From Parapristionchus giblindavisi (taxonomy: Eukaryota; Nematoda; Chromadorea; Rhabditida; Diplogasteridae), in assembly GCA_943737045.1 (NCBI GenBank), contig CALSFV010000117.1, positions 115,001 through 179,000 on the forward strand: 64,000 nt of DNA, read 5' to 3'. Shown here in pieces: positions 42,751 through 54,756 of the stretch. The position numbers and the translations under genes were made by a program. Below the pieces are notes generated by a model. It did not search any database. It was not told where the DNA came from and worked only from the letters and a program-made list of their open reading frames with translations. Every line of letters begins with the position of its first letter. Within the stretch, counting starts at the first letter, position 1.

Positions 42751-44270
42751 AGGCCACATATGTTCGTGTACCTTCCGGAAATACTTCACCTAAAAGACGG
42801 GATTGTTCATTCAGTACTATCACCATAATATTACTGATTAATAACATTTATCCGTTATATATCAACCATATTTGGATGATTTACTGACGAGATCTGTGGA
42901 AGAGCTCGGCATCTCTTTTTGACTAAAAAACTCCGCTCCTAAAGTACCCCAGTTCTGACAGATATCAAAAAATTAGTGTGCAAGGAGAGTTGCCAGAGCA
43001 AATTGGTTCAGGTTTTTTGTGTTTCGAAAGGACCATATTAACCATTCCGTAGAATTCTTTTAGCTAATCATACGATTGCAAACCTTCCAGAAGCAATTGA
43101 CCCTGACAAAAGAGAAATTAGGATATTGACCGTATAAAATACACTTGTTTATTTGGTACGCGAGTAGCCAGCCACAGCCACAATGTGTTTCTATGTTTAG
43201 AGAGAGAGGACAAGTGAGATAGTGCATAGATCAGAGAGAGCGAGGAAGGAAGGGAGGAAATAGTGGGGAGTTGATCGATAGTTCTTTCTCTGTTTAGCAG
43301 CCATTAGCAAGGCAAATGCACAAGTACATTTTATATTTAAATGGGCATATCGTTATTGCTCATATCTTAGTCTGATAACTTTGTTCTCTGTGTGTTATGA
43401 ATTCTACTCTTACCACGGACGGGACACACAAGCCAAAAGACGTACACCCCTTTTGCCATATGCACATCAAAGTTTAAATAAACTACGGTATTAGCGGCAT
43501 TGCTAAATGCAGAAATGCACACGCTAGAGACGGAATTTTAAAAAAAAAATTCGTAAATCAGCAAACAAATCGTACTGAATAAATGCAAAAAAAATTAATT
43601 TAATTTTGTAGTCGTGAGAGCTAGCTGAAAGCGGTTGTCAGCAAGACAGACGGAACCATAGGTCTGTAAGATATTTGAATATGCAAAATGTTAATAAAAG
43701 TCGTATTCACAGAGATTATGTGACACAACGAAATATAGGACTTTCACTTCATTTAGCAAAACCTCGTATTGCCTATACTCTTATTTCTTCTCTAATACAA
43801 TTTAGATTGCTTCAGTGTTTGCCATAATCAAAGATTTAAGCGAAATAAATTCATGAAAATACGAAATTTTGAAAAAAGTCAGGATCTGCGAATTTGGATA
43901 TTCCTTAAACGCGCGCCACGCCACGCCACGTGCATAGTGTGCGGCAATTTGTTGGCCCGTTCCGTCCGTGATTACATATCCCATTCCATTGCTATATTTA
44001 AAATTTTCGAAAAGGATACAGATAATAATAACAATATTTATTTCCGTATACGACACATTAAAACAGATGAACGAAATTTGAAAGATGGAGAATAAATAAT
44101 GTGATACGATAGTACTTTCCACTTATAATTAATTCAAACACTGTGGAAGTAATAAATCGTTTTATAAAATGTAAGGTAAAGGTACTCACGGCGGTTCGAT
44201 GAAGAGAAATCCCTACATTTAACTTTTCATGAAGCCTCTTGCATTACGAAAAATTGGCAAAGTTGATTTG
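42751..44270. other. No gene recognised
   Basis: About 1.5 kb of AT-rich sequence with short unsupported ORFs only. Confidence 0.5.
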
Positions 44271-44341
44271 TACTGGGCGGGATTCGAACCTGCGAGGTCC
44301 GGTGGCTAAACAAAAGCTCTATCCACTAAGCCATTCAGCAT
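44271..44341 (-). other. tRNA-like sequence (decayed)
   Basis: The minus strand has TGGCTTAGTGGATAGAGC (A box) and CGCAGGTTCGAATCCCGCC (B box and T arm), as in tRNA-Arg or tRNA-Lys. The anticodon stem does not pair and the acceptor ends do not match, so it is a pseudogene or SINE head. Confidence 0.6.
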
Positions 44342-44492
44342 GTTCCGCAAATCTTAAAACTCGATGATAGGTCTAGTCAGAAGCGAGCGCCCAGATATAC
44401 CGTAGTCAACTTTCGCGCTGAGAGAACTTAGATGTTTTACTGCTTATCATCACTCAGTTTGCGATACTTTTTTTTCTCCGGCAAGAGCCTCT

Positions 44493-45540
44493 TACAAGGG
44501 AATGACCAACCATCCCCGTCGAGTTATGACTAGTGACATATACCATTCGAATCACCATGTGATTCTGATACTACATCGTTAATGACTGGACTCAAACGTT
44601 TATGATCTTCGAAAAAATCGATATTGAAATTCGGCCAAATTCGTGTGGTTTTCTACACAACGCATGCGGATGGGTTGGTGAACTCTACTATCTTCTTCCC
44701 AAACATCGGCTCGTGTAGTGTAGTGGATAAGATGCATGAGTTTACTTTTGACTGTCAAGGGTTCGACCCCCCTTGCCGCACTTTTATTTTGCTGATTTTG
44801 TTGCTGTAGAAAGTTTGAAATGTTTTGCTGTGATTATAGAAAAACAAGAACACACTCAACACGTTTGAACAACAAAATGAGTGAAGTAAGGAAAATACAG
44901 TTTTCACATCTGTGGCACATAATGAATGAATAGGAAGAACAATGACATCAAGGCTTTGGAAGACAGTCCAAGAAGAAATGGAAGCACTTACCGTACTCGC
45001 ATGATCTTTGATCTTTGAACTCTCATTGCTGTTTTTCAGGTCATTCATTGCATGACATCGACCTCGGGTGAGGGAGAGGGAGAAGGAGATTTTTAAAAAA
45101 ATGCCATAAACAAAAAGATCAAAGTTCAATTTTCCTTGAGGAGTGTTTTTCCATCAAGAAAACTTGCTGAATGTGTTCTTTTTTCTAGCTTTCATAATCA
45201 CTGCAAAACATTTCAAACTTTCTACAGCAACAAAATCAGCAAAAGAAAAGTGCGGCAAGGGGGGTCGAACCCTTGACAGTCAAAAGTAAACGCAGGCATC
45301 TTATCCACTACACTACACGAGTCGATGTTTGGGAAGAAGATAGTAGAGTTCACTAACCCATCCGCATGCGTTGTGTAGAAAACCACACGAATTTGGCCGA
45401 ATTTCAACATCGATTTTCTCGAAGATCATAAACGTTTGAGTCCAGTCATTAAAGATGTAGTATCAGAATCACATGGTGATTCGAATGGTATATGTCACTA
45501 GTCATAACTCGACGGGGATGGTTGGTCATTCCCTTGTTAG
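44493..45540. mobile_element. Foldback made of two inverted tRNA-like repeats
   Basis: The left arm 44,493-44,845 and right arm 45,185-45,540 are inverted copies of the repeat at 36,379-36,722. Each contains TAGTGTAGTGGATAAGATGC and GGGTTCGACCCCC. The spacer 44,850-45,180 is unrelated. Confidence 0.85.
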
Positions 45541-45569
45541 TTACGCCGTGGTACTACACGTTATTCCAG

Positions 45570-45695
45570 GCACAAGAAGTCCTACGGGTGATCACTGCTA
45601 GGCCAGTGAGAATTCAAGGCCAATTCAGTCCGGAGGGCCTAATCTCATCTTCGGACCTACTTTACCGCGTGGTCTAGTCACTACCAATTCCCCTT
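45570..45695. repeat. Dispersed repeat RX, copy 4
   Basis: Diverged copy: agtcctacgggtgatcact, tccggagggcctaatc, atcttcgga. Confidence 0.65.
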
Positions 45696-45874
45696 TCGGG
45701 CGTCTTGGTTTGGCTGACAAATAGAGACAACATTTGACAAAACTAAACAAGATTCCCACGTTTTCTTTTCATTTTTCAGGGTCTCGATGAAGTATTAAGT
45801 ATTAAGGCAAACACCGGTCACACTTCTACAGACTTATTATCATTTGTCTTACACTATCCTTAAATTAGCTTGAT

Positions 45875-45946
45875 ATGAAGGAGGTAGCGAAACTGTTCAC
45901 CCTCTACGATAATCGTGTTTCGGTTGAAGAAAAGAATTATGAATAG
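45875..45946 (+). pseudogene. AIF last-exon copy 2
   Basis: Encodes MKEVAKLFTLYDNRVSVEEK, then NYE and a stop. It matches the end of the AIF exon at 3,814-3,724. The downstream flank matches 3,723-3,575 up to 46,095, where the 5-kb transposon is inserted; the flank resumes at 51,076. No upstream AIF exon was found. Confidence 0.7.
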
Positions 45947-47489
45947 ATTGATCTTTGAACTTTGATCTTTGAGCCATCTTTCTATAATTTGTTTTTGGTT
46001 TGCTATAATCATTGTTACGTGATGTATTGATTCTAAATCGAATCTTTCATTAACTTTTAAATATCAGTTTTCGTCGTTTTTAGATTATGTCAGAGTACAG
46101 TACAGCCCGGTCGTGTTTTGTACACATTCTGCGCTGCGCTCCGCTGCGGGGCGCATTTGGACGCATCACTTATTTCCTTTGCGTATGAATATTTTTGAAT
46201 TCTCAAAGTCTTAATCATGAGTATCCGTGATAAAAAGTTCTTTGAATGACTAAAGAAACTTAAACAAAATTTGTATTAATGAGAAAAAACAATTAAAAGG
46301 CAAATACAGTTTTATACAGTTTTAGATAGAAATAGATTCTTTACATTTAGACCCCTCAGAGATAGATCACATACTTTCGGAATACATGTTGAATTCACTA
46401 GATCAACTCCATGATTTAATTGTTTTTCTAGAAGAGTAGCTAGATTATTAAGTGAATTGCCATCTCATGTACATTGCTCACCTAGTTTAAGAGACCGGCT
46501 CGGTAAGACTCGAGCATTTCGACCCCCTGCCGGACATTGGCGAGGACTTTCGATCTGAACTTCAATACTTTCATCATAGACACATACCGGGGGGAAACCG
46601 ATGAAAGTTATAGTGAAAAAAACCCGGCTCAAATATGTCACATTAAGTAAAAAATTGAAAAATTCATATCTTTTCAATCGTGATAGCTAGGACATTTATT
46701 TCTTTTTATTAGTGAATAACATGTCACGCACTCTTACAAACACTGCTGAACATTAATATCATATCGTTCTGAATATGTTTTTTCGTGTCTGATTTTCAGA
46801 TTTTGCTTCTTCTATCCTCGTTGAACATCTTTGGTTGCTGTACGCCACCTTCGAACCGATTTATATGAAACATATAAATATTCAAGTTTGATAATTAAAA
46901 AAATTTATTCGAGATTTGCGCAACGACGATTCTACACGTTGCAGTCGTTTCTGCAAACGCACATGCATCAGCCACCATCCGCCCTATGAATCAACTTGAC
47001 TTGATGGTCGACTGAATGTGGGAGTTGAAAAAATAAAAATAAAATAATGATTTTTCTAATTTTTTTAAAATGTACTCCGAGTCTACTTGTATATTTTTCC
47101 TGTGCACTCGCATTACTACGAGTAAAATTACATAATAAAGCTACCTCTTACTCTTGCGAATTTCAAGAAATTTAATTTTCGATTTTTGCAATTTACACAT
47201 TTCTCACATTCAGTTGCAATTCTCGATGCCTGCGAAATGTTGGCTGGCCAAGGGAATGTGACCACCATGTACATAATCGTCAGGGCTACAATATGCACTA
47301 TGTCATTACTTGCGCTCTCTGTTCAACGAGGGTAGAAGAAGCAAAATCTGAAAATCAGACACGAAAAAACATATTCAGAACGATATGATATTAATGTTCA
47401 GCAGTGTTTGTAAGAGTGCATGACATGTTATTCACTAATAAAAATAAATAAATGTCCTAGCTATCACGATTGAAAAGATATGAATTTTT

Positions 47490-48701
47490 GGCGCTTGTTC
47501 CGGAAATGTGCACACTTGCCACGCCCCCTTTAAGCCCCGCCCCCTTTTCCAGGCAGATAGCCTGGAAGAGGGGAGAGGCCCCAGCCGGCTCCTGCGCGGC
47601 GACTTCTCCAAGAAGATGGAGAAGTCCGGGGCAGGGAAGGGACTTCATCGCGAAGTCCCTTCCCCAAACCAAAATGCTCTCGAATGAGAGAGGCGCAACT
47701 GATGAATCAGAGGCGAAGAATGAGCCGGCCGAGGCTATTTATAGGGGGCGATACAAACTACAAGCCTTGCATTCGCGCTCTCTCGCTAGAACACGCTTTC
47801 TCGCTCACTCTTACTGTCCAGCTCTCGCTCCTCTCTCATCTCCCCTGCATGTCTTACCTGGTTTGTCTGTATGTCTGTGCTCTAACCAGAACGATCAAAT
47901 TTATAAATGAAGAAATATTAATGAGTGAAGAATCGACTAATTGGTATGGAATGAAGAATGAACATCAGTAATAAGTGAAGAGTAAGGTGATCGGTAACGA
48001 ATGAACAGAATATGCAAATCGGTAATGACTCAAAGAATGGGCTAATCGGTAGTCGGGACAGATGAACCACCATGAGAATTGATTACTTTCTGTTGTTCTT
48101 TTTGAGAGTCATCGTACGGACGCATATGCAACTCTTGCTTGATGGCAGCAAACCCATATTCTTCATTTGTTCAATGTGTGTTTCTTTAGGAAGAGCCAGA
48201 AACATCTCTAACTGTCGAGAATTCACTCCCTTGAATACATTAAGAGCTTCGCTGTGGGGCGGTAAACCTTCCTCCCATTCAGGGGAACTACCAACCGGCA
48301 AAGGATTAGGAAGTGGGGGCGTTGGTACGATAGGTTTGACGGGAGAATCGGTAGATCCAAATCTAACATCACTGAACAGAATCGGAGAGCTGGGGGATTT
48401 GGGAGAAGACTCGGGAGACGGGGATATTGACATGATTAGACTGATTGAATGAGATAAACCTTGTAAGACCCCGCTTATTGCCATTGTCTTGTTAGGTCAT
48501 CATTAGTTAATCAAGAGTGAGAGAGAGCGTTGATATATGAGAGAGTAAGCGCTAGAGAGTGTTGACATATGAGAGACTGTGCAAGATGCCGAGAGAGAGG
48601 TGAGAGAGCGTTCAGATATGAGAGAGTAGGCATTGCACGGTTGGAGGGGGGCGGGGCTTAAAGGGGGTGTGGCAAGTGTGCACATTTGCGGAACAAGCGC
48701 C
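47490..48701. mobile_element. 1.2-kb element with ~52-bp TIRs and own promoter
   Basis: Ends GGCGCTTGTTCCGGAAATGT and ACATTTGCGGAACAAGCGCC, with the inverted match continuing through the GC-rich ccacgccccctttaagcccc. It interrupts the right arm of the foldback at 46,487-48,873. It carries a minus-strand TATAAATAG (47,743-47,735) aimed at the left TIR and a minus-strand ORF (48,484-48,083). The pre-existing AATTTTT on both sides makes the target duplication ambiguous. Confidence 0.85.
48083..48484 (-). CDS. Hypothetical ORF in the 1.2-kb element
   Basis: A 133-aa frame. Residues 18-75 are Ser/Pro-rich (MSISPSPESSPKSPSSP, then TPPLPNPLP). Residues 80-133 are more globular (RQLEMFLALPKETHIEQMKN). 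No transposase motif, zinc finger or signal peptide was seen and I do not recognise it. It could be an accessory exon of the element or a captured host exon; the frame may continue by splicing. Confidence 0.35.
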   Translation of the reverse strand: MAISGVLQGLSHSISLIMSISPSPESSPKSPSSPILFSDVRFGSTDSPVKPIVPTPPLPNPLPVGSSPEWEEGLPPHSEALNVFKGVNSRQLEMFLALPKETHIEQMKNMGLLPSSKSCICVRTMTLKKNNRK

Positions 48702-49221
48702 AATTTTTTATTTAATGTGACATATTTGAGCCGGGTTTGAGCCTAAGGACATTTTCACTATAACTTTCATCGGTCTCCCCCGGTATGTGTCTATGATGAA
48801 AGTATTGAGGGCCAGATCGAAATTCCTCGCCAATGTCCGGACCATGCTCGAGTCTTACCGAGCCGGTCTCTTAAATGTATACAAAAATAGATTATCACAA
48901 TTAGATTTGTCCAAGTTTACCGTTTATCGTTAAGTGTATCAATATCTTCATTAATAGTTGCACATCTATATTTATCCCCTTGTCATAGCATTCATCCCCT
49001 TCTCCCTCTAGAATATCTCCTTAATTCAGCACCACCCATACCCGTTAGCAATCTAGCATCTGGTTCTCGGAGCAGAGTCAACCTGGTCACCGAGTCCTCT
49101 TCCTCGGTTAATTCCTCCTACTCTCACTCCCACCATGAGAGAAGACCAGACGATGATAAGATGAGCCCAGCTTGCCTGATTGATTGATCACTATAACACG
49201 CTATCTTAGAAAATCGACATA

Positions 49222-50560
49222 GGTGCGGTATCGACGAAAAATGGATTTTTCTGTTTTATGTATGATAATTACAGGCTCAATGAGTGAAGTTCACTGGTAC
49301 TTGGAAATTCCTTCCAATTGAAAATTCGCTTCAGGGGGTGACCACACAACGATTTGGCGCCTTTTCCTAAAAGGTTTAATTCGAATCCAATCGATGCGGG
49401 AGTGGACGCCATCGACTCCTTAGCTAATTCTAAGAAACTATTGTCAAGGGGAGTTTTTCGATCAACGGTCAACGAAGGCTGGAATTTTGAATTTTAGAAA
49501 AAAAAATTCACATTTAATTAATTTTCACTATTTTGCTACAAAAACCCTACGTTTTTTATTTGCTTAATCGCTTCTAAATATCATAACACAGCTTCAGTTT
49601 AAAAATCATATATTTTTTAAAATAGATTTACGGTGAATAAATCATTTTTATAATGAAGTCGTGAATTATGGTGTGGCACCTACAGTATCCCGAATCGATC
49701 AATTTAGAAATCTGGTAGTTTTAAACATATTTTACCGCTGTTCTTGACATGACTGAGGTATACGACTACTCCTCGTCTTCGGAGTGCACCTACACGGTAC
49801 AGTGCTGGCAAATATTCTACAATATTTTGGTTTTTCAACAATAACTTTCTTCGCAGTCAACCGTTTCTTATTTTTTAGTATGTTTGTATAGATGATAATA
49901 TGGTATAGTGATCCAATTTTTATCGATTTTGGATCACAAACAACGAAATAGTGATCAATTTACGAAAAATGTCAATTTTCATCGACATCAGCACCTGGGC
50001 ACGGGTGCACTCCGAAGACGAGGAGTAGTATACCTCAGTCATGTCAAGAACAGCGGTAAAATATGTTTAAAACTACCAGATTTCTAAATTGATCGATTCG
50101 GGATACTGTAGGTGCCACACCATAATTCACGACTTCATTATAAAAATGATTTATTCACCGTAAATCTATTTTTTTTAAAAATATGATTTTTAAACTGTGT
50201 TATGATATGTAGAAGCGATTAAGCAAATAAAAAAAACGTAGGGTTGTTGTAGCAAAATAGTGAAAATTAATTAAATGTGAAATTTTTTTCTAAAATTCAA
50301 AATTCCAGCCTTCGTTGACCGTTGATCGAAAAACTCCCCTTGACAATAGTTTCTTAGAATTAGCTAAGGAGTCGATTGCGTCCACTCCCGCATCGATTGG
50401 ATTCGAAATAAACCTTTTAGGAACAGGCGCCAAATCGTTGTGTGGTCACCCCCTGAAGCGAATTTTCAATTGGGAGGAATTTCCAAGTACCAGTGAACTT
50501 CACTCATTGAGCCTGTAATTATCATACATAAAACAGAAAAATCCACTTTTCATCGATACC
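49222..50560. mobile_element. 1.3-kb foldback with ~550-bp arms
   Basis: Arms 49,222-49,790 and 50,010-50,560 pair with few differences around a ~220-bp spacer. The 67-aa ORFs MTVDRKTPLDNSF... (49,472-49,269 and 50,315-50,518) are the two arms read in opposite directions and differ at five residues. Confidence 0.9.
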
Positions 50561-50746
50561 AAAAAATATCCCAGTTGTTGAATTCTCTCAGATAATGTTT
50601 TCTATATATTTCTTACCTTATGCACCCCCACCCCCCTTTTTATTCACCATAATAATTTATGAGAGTCATTATAATCATGTAGCATTATGTTTCACTCGTA
50701 TTTCAAATTGTTCTCGTTGCGCTCTCGGGCGTAGATAAAATATAAA

Positions 50747-50876
50747 TCACACTGGTCCGAAAATGATGGGTACTGTAAATTTTCAAAAATATCTTTCGGC
50801 GATCGTGCGATCGATACGCAATATTACAGTATACCTTTCCAGTAAATTAATAGGCATCATTTTCGGACCAGTGTGA
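50747..50876. mobile_element. Small MITE (CACTGGTCCG type)
   Basis: Ends tcacactggtccgaaaatga and tcattttcggaccagtgtga. It sits inside the right TIR region of the 5-kb element. Confidence 0.8.
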
Positions 50877-51255
50877 TTTGCCTTTTAATTGTTTTTTTTC
50901 TCATTAATAAAAATTTTGTTTCAGTTTCTTTAGTCATTAAAAGAACTTTTTATCACGGAAACTCATGATTAAGACTTTCAGAATTTTTAAAATATTCATA
51001 CGCTAAGGAAATAAGTGATGCGTCCAAATGCGCCCCGAGCAGAATGTGTACAAAACACGACCGGACTGTACTGTAGTTGATTTTCCTGTTATTTTTTTGT
51101 TTTCGTCATTCTACAATTATTTTCTTGTTGTAATGGGTGTAAATATGAATGAGTAAAGTGTTCATTGGTTATATATATCTATTCAGATCATATAGAATGT
51201 TTCAGTTGTTTTTTGTAAGAGTTTCAGAACTCTTCGAAAAAATCAGCAAATTTGA

Positions 51256-51375
51256 GATACCATCACACAGAAAAGAGGTGTAATCCACAGCAAATAAGAC
51301 CTGTGAAGAGTTATATTTAACACTTTTTGTGTGTTAAAATAGCTCAAAAAGTGTTTAATATAACACTTCACAGGC
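51256..51375. repeat. Palindromic AT-rich sequence
   Basis: cctgtgaagagttatattta pairs with taatataacacttcacagg around 51,335. Confidence 0.7.
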
Positions 51376-51396
51376 TTGGCCATGCACATTCGTTAT

Positions 51397-51733
51397 ACAC
51401 TGAGAGCAAACTTACCTGGCAAATCGTTACCCACCCCCATTTGCCTGACAAACGATTACCCCAACAGTTGAATCCAGCTTCGTGCGGTACTTTTGGTGAG
51501 AACAAATTAGATGAAAATAAACAGGAAAAGTTATATCGAATCAAGGGTGACATGATGTGTTGATCTAACTATCATTCCACTATAATTTATTTATCTATTT
51601 AACAAAATAATGGGTGATCTGGATCTCCAAAATGCATGGGTAATCAGAATACCCCGAATATGGGCAAATGGATACCCCGATACACGTTGTTTGGTAACGA
51701 TTACCCCATATTTGGGCAAGTTTGCTCTCAGTG
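51397..51733. mobile_element. TA-flanked MITE (CACTGAGAGC type)
   Basis: Ends CACTGAGAGCAAACTTACC and GGCAAGTTTGCTCTCAGTG, with TA at 51,395-51,396 and 51,734-51,735. Confidence 0.9.
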
Positions 51734-51784
51734 TAACAAACGGGACATAGCAAAACGAAGAAGATAATTATTCCTCCTTGATCC

Positions 51785-51855
51785 GCTATGGTCTTCGAAC
51801 CCTTGGATTCCCCCCGGATTGAAAGTCAAGCCTGTTATCCACTAGGGTAAAGGAA
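51785..51855 (-). other. tRNA-like sequence (decayed)
   Basis: The minus strand has TACCCTAGTGGATAACAGG and an AGGGTTCGAAGACC B box-like stretch, but the arms do not pair well. Not called as a tRNA. Confidence 0.4.
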
Positions 51856-51859
51856 TCCT

Positions 51860-52455
51860 ATTTGTAGATATATCAAACCATCTACATATAGTATGGTCAA
51901 CTATATACCGATTTCAAGTTCCACCCCTTTCCGGTTAAACCAAATTATATATCGATGCAAACTCCGCCCATTTAACACCGCGGGGATGGATACCTCGAAA
52001 ACACCTACCACATGCCCCTCGACTCCAATATAAAACAACACCCACAAATTGACAATGTTATATTATGTAAAAAACGCAGTTGTTGAAGTAGAATAATAAT
52101 TATTATTAATATTTATCATTTCTTACAGAGATTTTATGCAGATCAGTGCTATTGTAATAACAAACGCGTCAGCGCTTTTATGCGACAAAAGCATTTGTGA
52201 TTACTAGAGCAGTGTATGATACTTTTGTTAAATAAGCAACAAAGCCAGTTCATGTTTCATTCATTATATTATTATTTCCATGTTTAAATCAAAAATTAAG
52301 GAAAAATAAGATATTGTCACTTTTCGTACTCGTTTGTTTCTTTTATATAAATAATAAAATAAATAAATATACAAAATCGTTTGTTCAATATAAAAACAAA
52401 GAGAATTCGCATTTGTACAATAAATATTATTGATTACCTTTGCCGTCAGAATCGG
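51860..52455. other. No gene; outer arm of the 52-57 kb inverted repeat
   Basis: 52,255-52,345 (including aagatattgtcacttttcg) is the inverse of 57,435-57,510. Confidence 0.6.
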
Positions 52456-52754
52456 TTAAAGGGAGAGTTACCATTGTCAAATGCAGTATGTTAATTCCCC
52501 CTGGAAAAGGGCACCTCATGAGGTGCAGACTCTCACCACGAAGCACATCTCTCCTGTATTCAAATTTGAATCAATCAGTGTAGGGAAATCTCTCAAGATA
52601 TGCAAAATGAGAAAGAATGAAAAAACATATAAACGCATTCAATAACTTTTGAAATAATTACCAAATGTTTTTGATTATTACCACCATTGCAACGTCGTGG
52701 TGAGAGTCCCCCAAGAGTTAAACGCGTATATTGACAAAGGTTTCTCTCCCTTAA
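52456..52754. mobile_element. TTAA MITE, GGGAGAG type, copy 3
   Basis: TTAA at both edges; ends AAGGGAGAGTTACC and GGTTTCTCTCCC. The interior carries a second palindrome (gcagactctcaccacga, cgtggtgagagtcccc). Confidence 0.85.
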
Positions 52755-52849
52755 AGATTAATGTAGTGTATATAAAATCATACAGCCTATGGTAATCGAT
52801 TTACAGAAGAGGATAGAAACAATAGGGAAGACTGAGTGAACTGAGAATT

Positions 52850-54400
52850 CTGCGATGGTGGATGTGTCAGAGGTTCGAGTAGGGGAATGAGCATGAGAGG
52901 ACTATGGTGGTTGTGTCAGAGGTTCGAGTAGGGGAATGAGCATGAGAGGACTATGGTGGAAGTGTCAGTGGTTCGAGTAGGGGAATGAGCATGAGAGGAC
53001 TATGGTGGATGTGTGAGTGGTTCGAGTAGGGGAATGAGCATGAGAGGACTATGGTGGATGTGTGAGTGGTTCGAGTAGGGGAATGAGCATGAGAGGACTA
53101 TGGTGGATGTGTGAGTGGTTCGAGTAGGGGAATGAGCATGAGAGGACTATGGTGGATGTGTGAGTGGTTCGAGTAGGGGAATGAGCATGAGAGGACTATG
53201 GTGGATGTGTGAGTGGTTCGAGTAGGGGAATGAGCATGAGAGGACTATGGTGGATGTGTGAGTGGTTCGAGTTGGGGAATGAGCATGAGAGGACTATGGT
53301 GGATGTGTGAGTGGTTCGAGTTGGGGAATGAGCATGAGAGGACTATGGTGGATGTGTGAGTGGTTCGAGTAGGGGAATGAGCATGAGAGGACTATGGTGG
53401 ATGTGTGAGTGGTTCGAGTAGGGGAATGAGCATGAGAGGACTATGGTGGATGTGTGAGTGGTTCGAGTAGGGGAATGAGCATGAGAGGACTATGGTGGAT
53501 GTGTGAGTGGTTCGAGTAGGGGAATGAGCATGAGAGGACTATGGTGGATGTGTGAGTGGTTCGAGTAGGGGAATGAGCATGAGAGGACTATGGTGGATGT
53601 GTGAGTGGTTCGAGTAGGGGAATGAGCATGAGAGGACTATGGTGGATGTGTGAGTGGTTCGAGTAGGGGAATGAGCATGAGAGGACTATGGTGGATGTGT
53701 GAGTGGTTCGAGTAGGGGAATGAGCATGAGAGGACTATGGTGGATGTGTGAGTGGTTCGAGTAGGGGAATGAGCATGAGAGGACTATGGTGGATGTGTGA
53801 GTGGTTCGAGTAGGGGAATGAGCATGAGAGGACTATGGTGGATGTGTGAGTGGTTCGAGTAGGGGAATGAGCATGAGAGGACTATGGTGGATGTGTGAGT
53901 GGTTCGAGTAGGGGAATGAGCATGAGAGGACTATGGTGGATGTGTGAGTGGTTCGAGTAGGGGAATGAGCATGAGAGGACTATGGTGGATGTGTGAGTGG
54001 TTCGAGTAGGGGAATGAGCATGAGATGACTATGGTGGATGTGTGAGTGGTTCGAGTAGGGGAATGAGCATGAGAGGACTATGGTGGATGTGTGAGTGGTT
54101 CGAGTAGGGGAATGAGCATGAGAGGACTATGGTGGATGTGTGAGTGGTGAGCATGAGAGGACTATGGTGGATGTGTGAGTGGTTCGAGGGGAATGAGCAT
54201 GAGAGGACTATGGTGGATGTGTGAGTGGTTCGAGTAGGGGAATGAGCATGAGAGGACTATGGTGGATGTGTGAGTGGTTCGAGTAGGGGAATGAGCATGA
54301 GAGGACTATGGTGGATGTGTGAGTGGTTCGAGTAGGGGAATGAGCATGAGAGGACTATGGTGGATGTGTGAGTGGTTCGAGTAGGGGAATAAGCATGAGC
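52850..54400. repeat. 49-bp minisatellite, about 31 copies
   Basis: The unit reads gaggactatggtggatgtgt, then gagtggttcgagtaggggaa, then tgagcatga. The first two units read gtgtcagaggttcg, and one near 54,150 is shortened. Units abut without spacers, and 49 is not a multiple of 3, so it is neither CRISPR nor coding. Confidence 0.97.
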
Positions 54401-54756
54401 ACAAGAGCTGGATTTTTAGTACCCAGTAGAACCTGGTAGACCAGTGTTGACAAGGTATCTGGAACAAAGATTAAGCCATTATGAGTATAAGAACAACCAA
54501 GACTTCACAATTTGATACCCTAACTATAATATTCATTATCGTTAGTAATTCATTATCGTTAGCATCATCATTTTCGTTTATCAATTCATTTCGTTCTTTT
54601 TCTTCTATCACACGTTTCACTGTTTATTCATGAATACCTATAAATATTATTATTAGTAAGACCTAAACTGCAATCCTTGAGAAGCGAAGAAGACGCAGCA
54701 ATGTGTTGAAGTTATAATATATATATAATATGTATGTTGGAACGTTGTGTGTCGTA

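Larger units (their letters stand above)
46487..48873. mobile_element. Nested foldback (AAGAGACCGGCTCGG ends)
   Basis: Left arm 46,487-46,835. The right arm is split into 47,325-47,489 and 48,702-48,873 by the insertion at 47,490-48,701. The ends are aagagaccggctcggtaaga and its complement. Confidence 0.8.
46098..51073. mobile_element. 5.0-kb TA-flanked TIR element
   Basis: Starts CAGTACAGCCCGGTCGTG and ends CACGACCGGACTGTACTG. The inverted repeats run about 200 bp with small differences, and TA lies at both edges (46,096-46,097, 51,074-51,075). The flanks join to match the uninterrupted repeat at 3,480-3,600. A CAGT start with a TA duplication resembles pogo/Tc-type elements. No transposase was found, and most of the interior is other nested inverted-repeat elements. 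Confidence 0.85.

Noticed and set aside
44271..44341. Functional tRNA gene (also 3,003, 33,224, 36,600, 36,964, 51,785 and 61,125)
   Set aside because: A and B boxes are recognisable, but anticodon and acceptor stems do not pair; these are tRNA-derived repeats.
49269..50518. Pair of 67-aa ORFs MTVDRKTPLDNSF... as duplicated genes
   Set aside because: They are the two arms of one foldback read in opposite directions.
52850..54400. CRISPR-like array of 49-bp repeats
   Set aside because: Units are directly adjacent with no spacers, and the host is a eukaryote; it is a minisatellite.
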